This document shows positions 45,320-55,880 of a stretch of 64,000 nucleotides of DNA, piece by piece. Below the pieces are notes generated by a model that saw only the letters and a program-made list of their open reading frames with translations, was not told the origin of the DNA and ran no database searches. Origin of the DNA: Cypionkella sp. GTDB taxonomy: Bacteria; Pseudomonadota; Alphaproteobacteria; Rhodobacterales; Rhodobacteraceae. Where the stretch lies: assembly GCF_030652235.1 (NCBI RefSeq), contig NZ_JAUSBA010000010.1:107149-171148 (forward strand), written 5' to 3'. Within the stretch, counting starts at the first letter, position 1, and each line of letters begins with the position of its first letter. The position numbers and the translations under genes were made by a program.

Positions 45320-45616
45320 CGTAGCAATCTAGCATGATTTTTGCAGGATACAGGTGCCATAAATGCACTTTTTCTCTGCTGGGTCACACGCCTTCGTGTG
45401 GCTTGCATCGGGGTTGGGCGAAGGGCGACAAAGCTGCCACGGTCTGACTATTTCAGAACTGGTGGAGTCGATTTCAACACCCGGCGTTGTATTTTGATTG
45501 CAATACGCCAGAACTCTCGCATGCAATGGCTTTGCTAAGCAACCGGATCCAGCATGATCCACGCCACAGGACGGAATGGGTCAAAGCGGATGACACGACA
45601 AGAACTTGGCATCGGC
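45320..45616. promoter_or_regulatory. Divergent region between cyclase cluster and peptide transporter-glycosyltransferase operon
   Basis: About 300 bases, AT-richer than flanks, between DUF3095 (minus) and the fused ATPase gene (plus). It must carry the promoters of both large clusters. No repeat, hairpin or recognised operator seen. Alternative upstream starts of the ATPase gene at 45590 and 45554 would shorten it. Confidence 0.45.
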
Positions 45617-47512
45617 ATGGATTTGCTGCGGGTAGAGGACGTGAAAGTGTCCTTCCCGCTGGCCACTGGCCAAGTCGACGCGCTGAAAGGTGTGGGGCTG
45701 CGGGTGCTGCCCGGCAAGATTACCGCTTTGGTCGGTGAGTCGGGTTCGGGCAAATCGGTGCTGGGTCAGACCATCATGGGGCTTCAGCCGGATTTTGCAC
45801 GGGTCAGCGGCCGCGTGCTGTTGACCGACCCCACGGCGCCGGGCGGCAAGGTTGAGCTGCTGGGCCTGCCGCGCGATGGACGCCTGATCCGCAGCGTGCG
45901 GGGCCGCAAGATCGGCATGATCTTTCAAGAACCGATGACCTCGTTTTCGGCTTTGCACACCATCGGCAATCAGATTTCCGAAGCGTTGCGTATTCACGAG
46001 CCGGTTTCGGTCAAAGAACAGCGTGAACGCTCGGAAGAAATGCTGTCGTTGGTTGGCTTTACGAAGCCCAGCAAAGTATTCGACATGTATCCGTTCGAGC
46101 TTTCGGGAGGGATGCGGCAGCGGGCGATGATCGCGATGGCGCTGATTTGCAGCCCGCAGTTGTTGATCGCAGATGAGCCGACCACTGCGCTGGATGTGAC
46201 CATTCAGGCGCAGATTCTGACGCTGCTGCGCGATCTGCAACAGCGCCTGAACATGGCGATCCTGCTGATCACCCATGACCTGGGCGTCGTTGCCAATGTC
46301 ACCGATGAGGTCGTGGTGCTGTATCAAGGCCGCATCATGGAATCCGGCCCGGTGGACGATATTTTCCGCCGCCCGCAGCATCCGTATTTAAAGGGCCTGA
46401 TGGCCGCGATCCCGCATTTCGGCATGAAGAAAGGCGAGCGTTTGCGACCTTTGCGCGACATTCAGATCAACCGCGACAAGCTGATGACGGCCATCGGCGG
46501 CGCGCAACCTGCGCCCATAGCTTCTGCGCCAGAAATCCTGCTGTCGGTCCGCAACCTAAGCAAAACGTACCAAACCCGCGATCAGGCTTGGGATATTCGC
46601 AAATCCGCAAAACCTGCTCCCGCTGTCGATGGCGTCAGCTTTGACATCAAACGCGGCGAATGTCTGGGTCTGGTCGGCGAAAGCGGTTGCGGTAAAACCA
46701 CCATCAGCAAGATCCTGATGCGCGCCGTTACGCCCGATGCGGGCTCGGTGATCTATAATGATGGCTCTGGCCCGGTGGACGTTCTTGCCGCCAAGGGCGA
46801 CGATCTGCAACGCTTGCGCACGCAGATTCAGATGGTGTTTCAAGACCCGGTGTCGTCGCTTTCGCCGCGGATGACTGTTGGCAACATCCTGTCCGAACCT
46901 TTGGACATTCACCGCCGCGGCACCCCGCCCCAGCGCCGCGAAACCGTTGATGCCCTGCTGGGTGCTATCGGTCTGGGCCAATCCGCCCGCCACCGTTATC
47001 CGCATAGCTTTTCAGGCGGGCAGCGTCAGCGTGTCGGAATTGCGCGGGCTTTGGCCTTGGCTCCGGGGTTGATCGTCTGTGACGAGCCGGTGTCAGCGCT
47101 GGACGTTTCGGTGCAGGCGCAGATTCTGAACCTGTTGAAAGATTTGCAGAAAGATCTTGGCCTGACCTATCTGTTCATCTCGCACAACCTCGCCGTAGTG
47201 GATTACATGGCCGACCGCGTCGCCGTGATGTGGGCCGGCTGCATCGTGGAAATCGCTGCGCGCGAAACCATCATGACCGCGCCTGTGCATCCCTATACCA
47301 AGGCGCTGCTCGCCGCCGTGCCTTACCCCGATCTGGATCGCCGCTTGGATTTTGCGACGTTTGAGGGCAACACCGCCCTGACCAGCGCCAACTGGGCTGC
47401 CGCGTTTCGGGCCGAGCCTGATGCCCAATCCGACCTTGCCCCGCTTGATTTGGGGGGCGGCCATTTCGTCTTGGCCCGCAAATCCGCTGATAGAAATGAT
47501 CTGAAACCATGA
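45617..47512 (+). CDS. Fused dual ATP-binding protein of a peptide-type ABC transporter (DppD-DppF type)
   Basis: 631 residues from '[13 protein letters not shown]' (starts at 45590 or 45554 remain possible). Two complete NBDs: first with Walker A '[11 protein letters not shown]', '[15 protein letters not shown]' and '[12 protein letters not shown]'; second with '[12 protein letters not shown]', '[15 protein letters not shown]' and '[12 protein letters not shown]'. Both look catalytically competent. The GsiA-like fusion powers the importer encoded by the next three genes. ATGA overlap with the binding-protein gene shows coupling. Confidence 0.94.
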   Translation: MDLLRVEDVKVSFPLATGQVDALKGVGLRVLPGKITALVGESGSGKSVLGQTIMGLQPDFARVSGRVLLTDPTAPGGKVELLGLPRDGRLIRSVRGRKIGMIFQEPMTSFSALHTIGNQISEALRIHEPVSVKEQRERSEEMLSLVGFTKPSKVFDMYPFELSGGMRQRAMIAMALICSPQLLIADEPTTALDVTIQAQILTLLRDLQQRLNMAILLITHDLGVVANVTDEVVVLYQGRIMESGPVDDIFRRPQHPYLKGLMAAIPHFGMKKGERLRPLRDIQINRDKLMTAIGGAQPAPIASAPEILLSVRNLSKTYQTRDQAWDIRKSAKPAPAVDGVSFDIKRGECLGLVGESGCGKTTISKILMRAVTPDAGSVIYNDGSGPVDVLAAKGDDLQRLRTQIQMVFQDPVSSLSPRMTVGNILSEPLDIHRRGTPPQRRETVDALLGAIGLGQSARHRYPHSFSGGQRQRVGIARALALAPGLIVCDEPVSALDVSVQAQILNLLKDLQKDLGLTYLFISHNLAVVDYMADRVAVMWAGCIVEIAARETIMTAPVHPYTKALLAAVPYPDLDRRLDFATFEGNTALTSANWAAAFRAEPDAQSDLAPLDLGGGHFVLARKSADRNDLKP

Positions 47513-49398
47513 TCACCCGTCGCACCGCCCTCTCGCTGCTCGCCTCGGTCGCTTTGCCCACGGTCACCTACGCGGAATCGCCGTTTTTCGCCGCCGACGT
47601 GAAGATGGGCAATATCGCGCCGCTGGCCGAACGTCTGCCGCGCTCTCCCCGCGTCATTGACCTGCCCGCGATGGGCCGCACCACGGGCCGCCTTGGTGGC
47701 AGCGTGCGGATGCTGATCAGCGGCCAGCGCGATGTGCGGCTGATTCCGATTTATGGCTATTCCCGGCTTGTTGGTTATGACGCGGGCCTGCAATTGGTCT
47801 CGGATATTCTAGAAAGCTTTGAGGCGGTTGACGGCCGCGTCTTCACCCTGCATCTGCGCGAAGGCCATCGCTGGTCCGATGGTAGCCCCTTCACGGCGGA
47901 GGACTTCCGCTATTGCTGGGATGATATGATGAACAATGCCGATCTCTATCGCGGTGGCCCCCCGGTGGATCTGATCGCCAATGGCAAAGTTGTCGAATTC
48001 AGCGTGATCGACCCCGTGACGGTGCGCTACACCTTCGCCAGCCCGATGCCAGATTTCCTGCCCAAACTGGCCTCGCCGCTGCCGCTGATCCTGTATGTGC
48101 CGCAGGCCTATATGAAGCAATTCCACGCCAAGTATCAAACACCGGAAAAGCTGGCCGAACTGATCGAGCAGAACCGCGTCGATGATTGGCAAGGCCTGCA
48201 TGCGAAAATGGGCCGCTCGATCCGCCCGGAAAACCCCAGTCTGCCGACGCTAGAGGCGTGGCGTCCGCGCACTGCACCGCCCGCCGAGCAATTCGTGTTT
48301 GAGCGCAACGCTTATTTCCACCGTGTCGATCAGACAGGCCAGCAACTGCCGTATTTTGACCGCATTATTCTGGATGTCGCCTCGGCTGATATTATTCCAG
48401 CCAAAACCGCGACTGGCGAAAGCGATCTTCAAGCGGGTGGCATCAGCTTTCCCGATTACACCCTGATGAAGCAGGCCGAAAAGCAGCACCCGCTGAAAGT
48501 CTCGCTGTGGCGGCGCACGCAAGGATCGAGCGTCTCGCTGTTTCCAAACCTGAACTGCAAAGACCCGGTCTGGCGTAAGCTGTTCCAAGACGTGCGGATG
48601 CGGCGGGCTTTGTCGGTGGCGATCAATCGGCATGAGTTGAACAAGGTCAACTTCTTCGGTTTGGGACGCGAAAGTGCCGACACAGTGCTACCCGAAAGCC
48701 AACTCTACCGCCCCGAATACGCAAGTGCTTGGGCGCAATATGACCCAGATCTTGCCAATGCTCTGCTGGATGAGCTGGGCCTGACCGAACGCGGCGGCGG
48801 CAATATTCGCATTCTGCCCGATGGCCGTCAGGCGGGCATCGTGGTGGAAACCGCAGGCGAAAGCAGCCTTGAAACCGATGTGCTGGAATTGATCGTCGAC
48901 CACATGCGTGATGTCGGCATCGCCCTTTATATCCGGGCCAGCCAACGCGATATCTTCCGCAGCCGCGCCATGGGCGGTGAGGTGCAAATGTCGGTGTGGG
49001 CGGGCCTTGATAACGGCGTGCCCACTGCCGACATGGCCCCCGATCAACTTGCCCCCACCCACAGCGACCAGTTGCAATGGCCGGTCTGGGGCAGTTGGTA
49101 TATGTCGGCTGAAACGGCAGGCGAGGCCCCCGATCTGCCCGCCGCCTTGCAACTGGTCAGCCTGCTGAAACAATGGCGCAACACCACCACAACCGTCGCC
49201 CGCGCCGAAATTTGGGCGCAGATGCTGACACTTTGGGCTGATCAGGTGTTCTCCATCGGCACTGTCAACTCTGCCCCGCAGCCGATCGTGCGCGCGGCCC
49301 GGATGCGCAATGTGCCAGAAGATGCGTTGTATGGCTTCACGCCGACTAGTTTCTTGGGCGCCTATATGCCCGACACGTTCTATTATGCGCGGGAATAA
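47509..49398 (+). CDS. ABC transporter substrate-binding protein, SBP_bac_5 family
   Basis: 629 residues, about 100 longer than DppA-type proteins. Signal peptide with twin Arg near the start ('[20 protein letters not shown]'), cleavage around residue 22. Core motifs 'HLREGHRWSDGSPFTAEDF' (about 118-136) and 'DVRMRRALSVAINRHE' (about 362-377) identify the family. Length resembles binding proteins for larger or unusual solutes. Overlaps the ATPase gene and is followed after 3 bases by the permease. Confidence 0.93.
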   Translation: MITRRTALSLLASVALPTVTYAESPFFAADVKMGNIAPLAERLPRSPRVIDLPAMGRTTGRLGGSVRMLISGQRDVRLIPIYGYSRLVGYDAGLQLVSDILESFEAVDGRVFTLHLREGHRWSDGSPFTAEDFRYCWDDMMNNADLYRGGPPVDLIANGKVVEFSVIDPVTVRYTFASPMPDFLPKLASPLPLILYVPQAYMKQFHAKYQTPEKLAELIEQNRVDDWQGLHAKMGRSIRPENPSLPTLEAWRPRTAPPAEQFVFERNAYFHRVDQTGQQLPYFDRIILDVASADIIPAKTATGESDLQAGGISFPDYTLMKQAEKQHPLKVSLWRRTQGSSVSLFPNLNCKDPVWRKLFQDVRMRRALSVAINRHELNKVNFFGLGRESADTVLPESQLYRPEYASAWAQYDPDLANALLDELGLTERGGGNIRILPDGRQAGIVVETAGESSLETDVLELIVDHMRDVGIALYIRASQRDIFRSRAMGGEVQMSVWAGLDNGVPTADMAPDQLAPTHSDQLQWPVWGSWYMSAETAGEAPDLPAALQLVSLLKQWRNTTTTVARAEIWAQMLTLWADQVFSIGTVNSAPQPIVRAARMRNVPEDALYGFTPTSFLGAYMPDTFYYARE

Positions 49399-49401
49399 CC
49401 C

Positions 49402-50400
49402 ATGATCCGCTACATATTCATCCGCACGCTGGCGATGATCCCAACGCTGTTCCTGATCTCGGTTCTGGTGTTTTTCATCATCGAATTACCTCCCGGCGAC
49501 TACTTTGAAAGCTATGTGTCCGAGTTGCGATCCTTGGGCGAATCCGCCGATCTGGCCGAGATTGAAATGCTGCGCGAACGCTATGGCTTCGATCAGCCGC
49601 AGGTCATTCGCTATATCTGGTGGGTCGGCGGCATGTTGCACGGCGATTTCGGCTATTCATTCGAATACCGCCTGCCCGTCAGCGAAGTGGTGGGTGACAG
49701 GCTTTGGCTTACCGTCCTTTTGTCAACGGTCACCATCCTGTTCACTTGGATCATCGCCTTTCCCATCGGCATCTATTCCGCCACCCACCAATACAGTTGG
49801 GGCGATTATGGGCTGACCTTTCTGGGCCTGTTGGGCATCGCCGTGCCCAACTTCATGCTGGCCTTGGTGATGATGTATTTCGCCAATATCTGGTTTGGGG
49901 TCTCAATCGGCAACATGATGGACCGCCAGTTTCTGAACGAGCCGATGAGCATGGCGAAGCTTTCCTCGATCATGTCGCATATCTGGATACCCGTGGTGAT
50001 CATCGGCACCGCTGGCACCGCCAGTATGGTGCGCCGGTTGCGTGCCAACCTGCTGGATGAGTTGCACAAACAATATGTTGTCACCGCCCGCGCCAAGGGT
50101 CTGCATCCGCTGAAAGTGCTGGTGAAATATCCCCTGCGCATGGCACTGAATTTTTTCATCTCGGACATCGGATCAATCCTTCCGGCGATGATTTCCGGGG
50201 CCGAAGTCACCGCCATTGTGCTGTCGCTGGAAACCACTGGGCCAATGCTGATCCGCGCCCTGCAAAGCCAGGATATGTATCTGGCAGGCTCGTTCCTGAT
50301 GTTTCTCGCCTTTCTCACCGTGATCGGCGTGCTGATTTCCGACATCGCGCTAACGTTTCTTGACCCCCGTATCCGGCTTGGTAAAGGCAGCAGCAAATGA
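49402..50400 (+). CDS. ABC transporter permease, OppB/DppB type
   Basis: 332 residues, six membrane helices, first at about 9-30. The EAA-type loop is at 'LLDELHKQYVVTARAKGLHP' (about 216-235). It forms the importer channel with the next protein. Its stop overlaps the next start (ATGA). Confidence 0.93.
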   Translation: MIRYIFIRTLAMIPTLFLISVLVFFIIELPPGDYFESYVSELRSLGESADLAEIEMLRERYGFDQPQVIRYIWWVGGMLHGDFGYSFEYRLPVSEVVGDRLWLTVLLSTVTILFTWIIAFPIGIYSATHQYSWGDYGLTFLGLLGIAVPNFMLALVMMYFANIWFGVSIGNMMDRQFLNEPMSMAKLSSIMSHIWIPVVIIGTAGTASMVRRLRANLLDELHKQYVVTARAKGLHPLKVLVKYPLRMALNFFISDIGSILPAMISGAEVTAIVLSLETTGPMLIRALQSQDMYLAGSFLMFLAFLTVIGVLISDIALTFLDPRIRLGKGSSK

Positions 50401-51590
50401 GCGATCTGCCGAACCAAACCACCGTCTTGCCCGCCCCCGGTGCGCCCATGACGCATTACGTCTCGGACGCGCCGTTTGATCCCTATGAGGCCGAAAACGC
50501 CGCATCGGCCCAAAGCAAATTCGCCGAAGCCTCGCAACTGCAACTGATGTGGTGGAAGTTTCGCAAGCACAAAGTAGCCCTCTATTGCGGCATCTTTCTG
50601 ATCTTGATGTATGCCTCGATCTTCATCAGCGAATTTCTTGCGCCCTACGCGCAATCCGCCCGCAACACCGATTTCATCTATGCACCGCCGCAGGCAATCC
50701 ACCTGTTCCACGATGGCAAATTCGTCGGCCCCTTCGTCTATGGCCGCAGTCAAGTGCTTGATATGGATACACTTCAGCGCATCTACACCCGCGATCCGAC
50801 AGATGTGCAAAAACTGCGGTTCTTCTGCGAAGGCGACAATTATAATTTTTGGGGCATGATCCCCGGCAACACCCATCTGGTTTGCCCTGCCGAAGACGGC
50901 CAGTTTTTCTTGCTCGGCACCGACCGTCTGGGCCGCGATGTGCTGTCGCGCATCATCTACGGCGCGCGGATTTCGCTGACCATTGGCATCTTCGGCGTCA
51001 CCATGAGCTTCATTCTCGGCATCGTGATCGGCGGTCTTGCGGGCTATCACGGAGGCTGGTTCGATGCGGTCACCCAGCGCATCATCGAGGTGCTGCAATC
51101 CATCCCCTCTATCCCGCTGTGGATGGCCCTCGCCGCGATCATCCCTGTGACGTGGAGCCCGATCCTCGTCTACATAGGCATCACCGTGATCCTTGGCCTG
51201 CTGGACTGGACCGGCCTTGCCCGTGGAGTGCGGTCTAAACTGTTGGCCTTGCGCGAAGAAGATTATGTGCTGGCCGCCCGCCTGATGGGCGCAGGCAGCG
51301 CCCGCATCATTGGCCGCCACATGATCCCCGGCTTCATGTCACACCTGATCGCCTCTGCCACCCTGACCATCCCCGGCATGATCTTGGGCGAAACCGCGCT
51401 TAGCTTCCTTGGCATCGGCCTGCGCGCGCCAATCTCTAGCTGGGGCATCCTGCTGACCGAGGCCCGCAGCGTCAACATCATCGCCCTCTACCCATGGCTG
51501 ATGTTCCCAGTTATTCCGGTGATCCTTGTGATCCTTGCTTTCAATTTCCTCGGCGACGGGCTACGCGATGCCGCCGATCCTTACAAATGA
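50397..51590 (+). CDS. ABC transporter permease, OppC type
   Basis: 397 residues, longer than usual through an N-terminal extension of about 45 residues and a periplasmic loop between helix 1 and 'LGTDRLGRDVLSRIIYGARI' (about 177-196). EAA loop 'LAARLMGAGSARIIGRHMIP' near 293-312. It resembles permeases that accompany the long SBP type seen upstream. The glycosyltransferase genes follow after 42 bases. Confidence 0.92.
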   Translation: MSDLPNQTTVLPAPGAPMTHYVSDAPFDPYEAENAASAQSKFAEASQLQLMWWKFRKHKVALYCGIFLILMYASIFISEFLAPYAQSARNTDFIYAPPQAIHLFHDGKFVGPFVYGRSQVLDMDTLQRIYTRDPTDVQKLRFFCEGDNYNFWGMIPGNTHLVCPAEDGQFFLLGTDRLGRDVLSRIIYGARISLTIGIFGVTMSFILGIVIGGLAGYHGGWFDAVTQRIIEVLQSIPSIPLWMALAAIIPVTWSPILVYIGITVILGLLDWTGLARGVRSKLLALREEDYVLAARLMGAGSARIIGRHMIPGFMSHLIASATLTIPGMILGETALSFLGIGLRAPISSWGILLTEARSVNIIALYPWLMFPVIPVILVILAFNFLGDGLRDAADPYK

Positions 51591-51632
51591 CCAGTCCCTA
51601 CAAATGAACCGCACCAACCCGAGGTTACCTGA

Positions 51633-52844
51633 ATGAAGCACCCGTTGGATAATGCGCGGATTCTGATGTATAGCCACGACACGTTCGGGCTTGGCCACCT
51701 GCGGCGCTGCCGCACCATCGCGCACGCTTTGGTGCAGGAATACAGCGGGTTGATGGTGCTGATCGTCTCTGGCTCGCAGATCGCCGGGGCGTTTGATTAC
51801 CGCGCCCGCGTCGATTTCGTCAAAATCCCGAGCGTCATCAAGCTGCGCAATGGCGAATACTCTTCGCTGTCCGAGCATATTGACGTGCATGACACCATCA
51901 AAATGCGCCGCTCGATCATCCGCCACACCGCCGAAAGTTTTGCCCCCGATATCTTCATCGTCGATAAAGAACCGATGGGCCTGCGTGGTGAGATTGAGGA
52001 AACCCTCGCTTACCTGAAATCCAAAGGCACCACACTGATCCTCGGTCTGCGCGAGGTGATGGACGCCCCCCGCCTTCTTGATGCTGAATGGAAGCGCAAT
52101 GATGTGATGGGCAAAATTGACCGTACCTATGACCATATTTGGGTCTATGGCCCACCCGATTTTTACGACCCGCTGACGGGCCTCGATGTCCCGCAATCGG
52201 TGCGGGATCGGATGGAGTTTGTCGGCTTCCTGCAACGCCGCTCGGCGCAAGAAAAGCTGTCCGATCAACGCCGTGACAGTGATTATCTGCTGGTCACCAC
52301 CGGCGGCGGTGGCGACGGTGCTGATCTGATCGACAACGTGATGAACGCCTATCTGCACGACCCAAGCCTGACCCAAAAGGCGCTTGTGGTGCTGGGCCCC
52401 TACATGCCCGCCGACCAGCGCACCGAATTCCTGCGCAAAGGCCAAGCGATTCCCCAAATTGAGGTGATCGAATTTGACACACGCATGGAAGAACTCATCG
52501 CAGGCTCGGCTGGCGTCGTCGCGATGGGCGGCTACAACACCTATTGCGAGATTCTGTCCTTCGACAAACCCGCCCTCATCGTCCCCCGCACCACCCCGCG
52601 TGAAGAACAACTGTTGCGCGCCACCCGCGCTGCGGAACTTGGCATGATCGAAATGCTGCTGCCCGAAGAAGCCGCCATTCCCGCGCGCATGGCCGCCGCC
52701 CTGCGCGCGCTGCCGCAGCGCCCGCATCCATCAGATGCTGTTCCCGGCTTGCAACTTGAAGGCTTGACCAACATCGCGCGCTTGGTCGGCGAAGACCTGA
52801 CCGCCCGCGCCGAAAATCCCGGCACCCTGCGTTTCGCAAAGTGA
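51633..52844 (+). CDS. Predicted glycosyltransferase, MurG/GT28-like (first of three)
   Basis: 403 residues. N-terminal 'MYSHDTFGLGHLRRCRTIAH' has the GxGHxxR loop of this family; C-terminal donor domain has 'LVTTGGGGDGADLIDNVMNA' (about 222-241) and 'VVAMGGYNTYCEILSFDKPA' (about 293-312). It is related to the third glycosyltransferase at 54118, so the two may be old duplicates. Acceptor and sugar unknown. Close spacing after the transporter permease and GTGA overlap with the next gene imply one operon. Confidence 0.85.
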   Translation: MKHPLDNARILMYSHDTFGLGHLRRCRTIAHALVQEYSGLMVLIVSGSQIAGAFDYRARVDFVKIPSVIKLRNGEYSSLSEHIDVHDTIKMRRSIIRHTAESFAPDIFIVDKEPMGLRGEIEETLAYLKSKGTTLILGLREVMDAPRLLDAEWKRNDVMGKIDRTYDHIWVYGPPDFYDPLTGLDVPQSVRDRMEFVGFLQRRSAQEKLSDQRRDSDYLLVTTGGGGDGADLIDNVMNAYLHDPSLTQKALVVLGPYMPADQRTEFLRKGQAIPQIEVIEFDTRMEELIAGSAGVVAMGGYNTYCEILSFDKPALIVPRTTPREEQLLRATRAAELGMIEMLLPEEAAIPARMAAALRALPQRPHPSDAVPGLQLEGLTNIARLVGEDLTARAENPGTLRFAK

Positions 52845-54121
52845 GTCCAACCCGGCCCCACCCCGAGCTTAAAAAACGTCTGGTCGTTGTGGTCAAAGGC
52901 TATCCCCGTCTATCAGAAACGTTCATCGCGCAAGAATTGCGCGGGTTGGAACTGGCGGGCCTTGATCTTGTCATCGTCTCGCTGCGCCATCCCACCGACA
53001 AAAAACGCCACGCCGTCCATGATGAAATCGCAGCCAATCTGCTGTATCTGCCCGAATATCTGCATCGCGAGCCACTACGCGTTCTGCGTGGCCTTTGGGC
53101 CGCGCGCCGTCACGCCGGTTTTTGGCCCACCCTGCGCGGCTGGCTGAACGACCTGTCCCGCGATCCCAGCCGCAACCGCATCCGCCGCCTTGGACAAGCC
53201 GCCGTTCTGGTCGCCGAATGGCCCCAAAATGGCGCATGGCTGCACGCACATTTCATCCACACCCCGGCCTCGGTCGCCGATTATGCGGCCCGCATCCTGC
53301 ACATCGGTTGGACCGTCTCGGCCCATGCCAAAGACATCTGGACCTCGCCGGATTGGGAGCTTTCGGCCAAACTGTCCCGTGCCAAATGGGCAGTGACATG
53401 CACCGAAATTGGGCATAAAAAACTGCAATCATTAACCAAAACTCCAGAAACCGTGCATCTTAGCTATCACGGCCTGAACCTGGACCGCTTCCCACCCTTT
53501 ACCGAAACCCGCCCAAACAAAGACGGCAAAAACCCCGCCGATCCGGTGCAAATCGTCAGTGTCGGCCGCGCTGTGCCGAAAAAGGGCTACGACACGCTGC
53601 TGCACGCCCTCGCCCTACTGCCAGCCGACCTGCACTGGCGGTTCACGCATCTTGGCGGTGGTCCAGACCGCGAAGCCTTGCAAGCCTTCGCAGAAACCCT
53701 TGGACTCACCTCCCGCATTCACTGGCAAGGCTCGGTTGATCAAGCCGAGGTTCTTGCCGCCTACCGCGCATCGGATCTGTTCGCCCTCGCCTGCCGCATC
53801 ACCCCCGACGGCGACCGTGACGGTCTGCCCAACGTGCTGGTTGAAGCCGCGAGCCAAGGCCTCGCCTGTCTCTCGACCAATATATCCGGCATCCCAGAGC
53901 TGTTTCGCAACGCTGAAAACGGCTGGCTCACCCCGCCGGATAATCCCGAAGCCCTCGCGGCAGCCTTACAAACCGCCATCACCCAACCCGACCTGCGCGC
54001 CCAGTACGGTCGAGCCGCCGCCGCCCAAGTCCGTGCAACGTTGGATTACCACCATAGCGTTAGCCAACTCGCCGCCCTGTTCGCCGCCGAGGGCATCCAG
54101 CCATGGCCAAATGACCCATGA
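52841..54121 (+). CDS. Glycosyltransferase family 4 (second of three)
   Basis: 426 residues from a GTG overlapping the previous stop. 'VVVKGYPRLSETFIAQELRG' is the typical N-terminal of GT4 exopolysaccharide transferases; 'VSAHAKDIWT', 'IVSVGRAVPKKGYDTLLHAL' and 'DGLPNVLVEAASQGLACLST' (with the catalytic EX7E-like region) form the donor domain. Lies between two GT28-like proteins and overlaps the third gene by ATGA. Confidence 0.9.
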   Translation: MSPTRPHPELKKRLVVVVKGYPRLSETFIAQELRGLELAGLDLVIVSLRHPTDKKRHAVHDEIAANLLYLPEYLHREPLRVLRGLWAARRHAGFWPTLRGWLNDLSRDPSRNRIRRLGQAAVLVAEWPQNGAWLHAHFIHTPASVADYAARILHIGWTVSAHAKDIWTSPDWELSAKLSRAKWAVTCTEIGHKKLQSLTKTPETVHLSYHGLNLDRFPPFTETRPNKDGKNPADPVQIVSVGRAVPKKGYDTLLHALALLPADLHWRFTHLGGGPDREALQAFAETLGLTSRIHWQGSVDQAEVLAAYRASDLFALACRITPDGDRDGLPNVLVEAASQGLACLSTNISGIPELFRNAENGWLTPPDNPEALAAALQTAITQPDLRAQYGRAAAAQVRATLDYHHSVSQLAALFAAEGIQPWPNDP

Positions 54122-55266
54122 CCACAAAAGTCTTCTTCTACGTTCAACACCTTTTGGGCATCGGGCATCTTGCGCGTGCCAGTCGCATCGCCCGCGCGAT
54201 GATCGACCGGGGGATGAACGTCACCCTTGTCACCGGCGGCTTGCCGGTTGCAGGCTTCCCTGGGCCCGGCATTCCCCATATCGCCCTGCCACCGATTGCA
54301 GTATCGAACAGCGACTTTTCCGGTCTGCTCACCGCCAGCGGCCAGCCTGCCGACGCCACGTATCTAAATGCTCGCAAGACCCAACTGCTTGCCGCCTACC
54401 GTGCCATCAAGCCAGACATTGTGCTGATCGAAGCTTTCCCCTTCGGCCGCCGCCAAGTCCGTTTTGAACTTCTCCCGCTGATCGACGCCATTGACGCCAG
54501 CCATCCGCGCCCGGCCTTGGTCAGCTCGGTGCGTGACATTCTGCAACGCAAAGTCAAACCGGGCCGCACTGAGGAAACCGTCGCCCTGATCAACCGCGCC
54601 TTCGATCTGGTCTTGGTCCACGGCGACCCCAGCTTTGCTGCGCTTGAAGACAGCTTCCCGCCGACTGATCAGATCAAACACAAAATCGCCTATACCGGTC
54701 TTGTCTGCCCGCCCGCACCGCTACCACCCGCCGAGCGGTTCGATGTGCTGGTCTCTGCGGGGGGGGGGGCCGCTGGCAAACAACTGATCACCGCCGCTGT
54801 CGGTGCCGCCCGCCTGCTGCCAGCGCTCGCGAAATGGCTGATCATCACGGGCCCGAATTTGCCACAGCCAGATTATGATGCCCTCACCGAAAACCAACCC
54901 ACAAACATCACTCTCACCCGCTTTCGCCCCGATCTCGCCAGTCTGATGCGGGGGGCCAAGCTTTCTGTCTCACAGGCGGGCTACAACACCGTCGCAGATA
55001 TCCTGATGGCCGGATGCCATGCCTTGCTGGTGCCCTACGCCACCGCAGGCGAGACCGAACAAACCGACCGTGCCGCGCTGCTGGAAAAGATCGGCCGCAG
55101 CCGCAGTCTGACCGAAGCAGCCCTTACCCCCGAATCCTTGGCAACCGCGATCCAAAACGAAATCGCCAGACCGCTGCCTGCGCCAGCGCTAGAAATCAGC
55201 GTGGATGGTGCCGCGCGCAGTGCCGAGATTTTGTTGGACTTCGTGAAGAAAAGCGCGCGCGGCTAA
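54118..55266 (+). CDS. Predicted glycosyltransferase, MurG/GT28-like (third of three)
   Basis: 382 residues. 'FYVQHLLGIGHLARASRIAR' (GxGHxxR at about 14-20), 'VLVSAGGGAAGKQLITAAVG' and 'SQAGYNTVADILMAGCHALL' (about 284-303) parallel the first protein of the set. A tract of nine G at 54762-54770, within the 'SAGGGAAG' codons, could slip. It ends the operon; decayed sequence starts right after. Confidence 0.84.
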   Translation: MTTKVFFYVQHLLGIGHLARASRIARAMIDRGMNVTLVTGGLPVAGFPGPGIPHIALPPIAVSNSDFSGLLTASGQPADATYLNARKTQLLAAYRAIKPDIVLIEAFPFGRRQVRFELLPLIDAIDASHPRPALVSSVRDILQRKVKPGRTEETVALINRAFDLVLVHGDPSFAALEDSFPPTDQIKHKIAYTGLVCPPAPLPPAERFDVLVSAGGGAAGKQLITAAVGAARLLPALAKWLIITGPNLPQPDYDALTENQPTNITLTRFRPDLASLMRGAKLSVSQAGYNTVADILMAGCHALLVPYATAGETEQTDRAALLEKIGRSRSLTEAALTPESLATAIQNEIARPLPAPALEISVDGAARSAEILLDFVKKSARG

Positions 55267-55828
55267 TCCCAGCCGCTTTGCCCGGTTGGACGTGCGCGAC
55301 GTGGCGGCGGTGAACATGTCAATCGGCGTTCGTCCTCGGCGAGAGCTGCTGGTATATGCCGCTGGTATCGCTCGCCGCAACGCCGAGTTTTATGAGGATA
55401 CTTTTGCTGAAGTGCTGGATGTGACCCTCACCCCGCAGATGCGCCTTGCCCGCGTAGCACGGCCCTTGCTGGCGCGGCAGGGCGGGGCGATTATCAACAT
55501 TGCCTCAATGCTTAGCCATCTCGCAGATGCGTCGGTGTCCGCCCACTGCGCATCAAAAACTGGGGTGCTGGCCTATGCTTAGGGGCGTGAAGGTATTCGG
55601 GTGAACGCGGCTGCTCCCGGCCACCAAGAGACCGACATGACACGATCGCTCTGGGAAGATCCGGTCGCTGCGGCACGGATCGAAGCCCGCACGGCGCTTA
55701 GGCGTTGGGGTAGTGCTGCTGATCTGGTTGGGGCGGTGATCTTTCTCGCCTCGCCTCGTCCGCAGCAGCTTATGTCACCGGGGCGTGCCGTGAGGTGGAT
55801 GGTGGGTTCCTGTCGGGCGGCCCGCTGA
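55267..55828 (+). pseudogene. Short-chain dehydrogenase remnant
   Basis: 'LLARQGGAIINIASMLSHLA', 'CASKTGV' and 'GREGIRVNAAAPGHQETDMT' are SDR landmarks, with 'YVTGACREVDGGFLSGG' in another frame at the end. The catalytic Tyr of YxxxK appears as His, an in-frame TAG lies at 55580, and a frameshift near 55755 separates the last part. The Rossmann start is missing. It may have been a sugar-acid dehydrogenase next to eda. Confidence 0.8.
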
Positions 55829-55880
55829 TGCAAGGCGGCGCGAACCCGCGCTGCCCCGCATGCAATTCTGCTGCGCTTAC

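Noticed and set aside
49806..51320. 504-codon minus-strand frame across the second permease pair
   Set aside because: It crosses two permease genes antisense and shows no domain.
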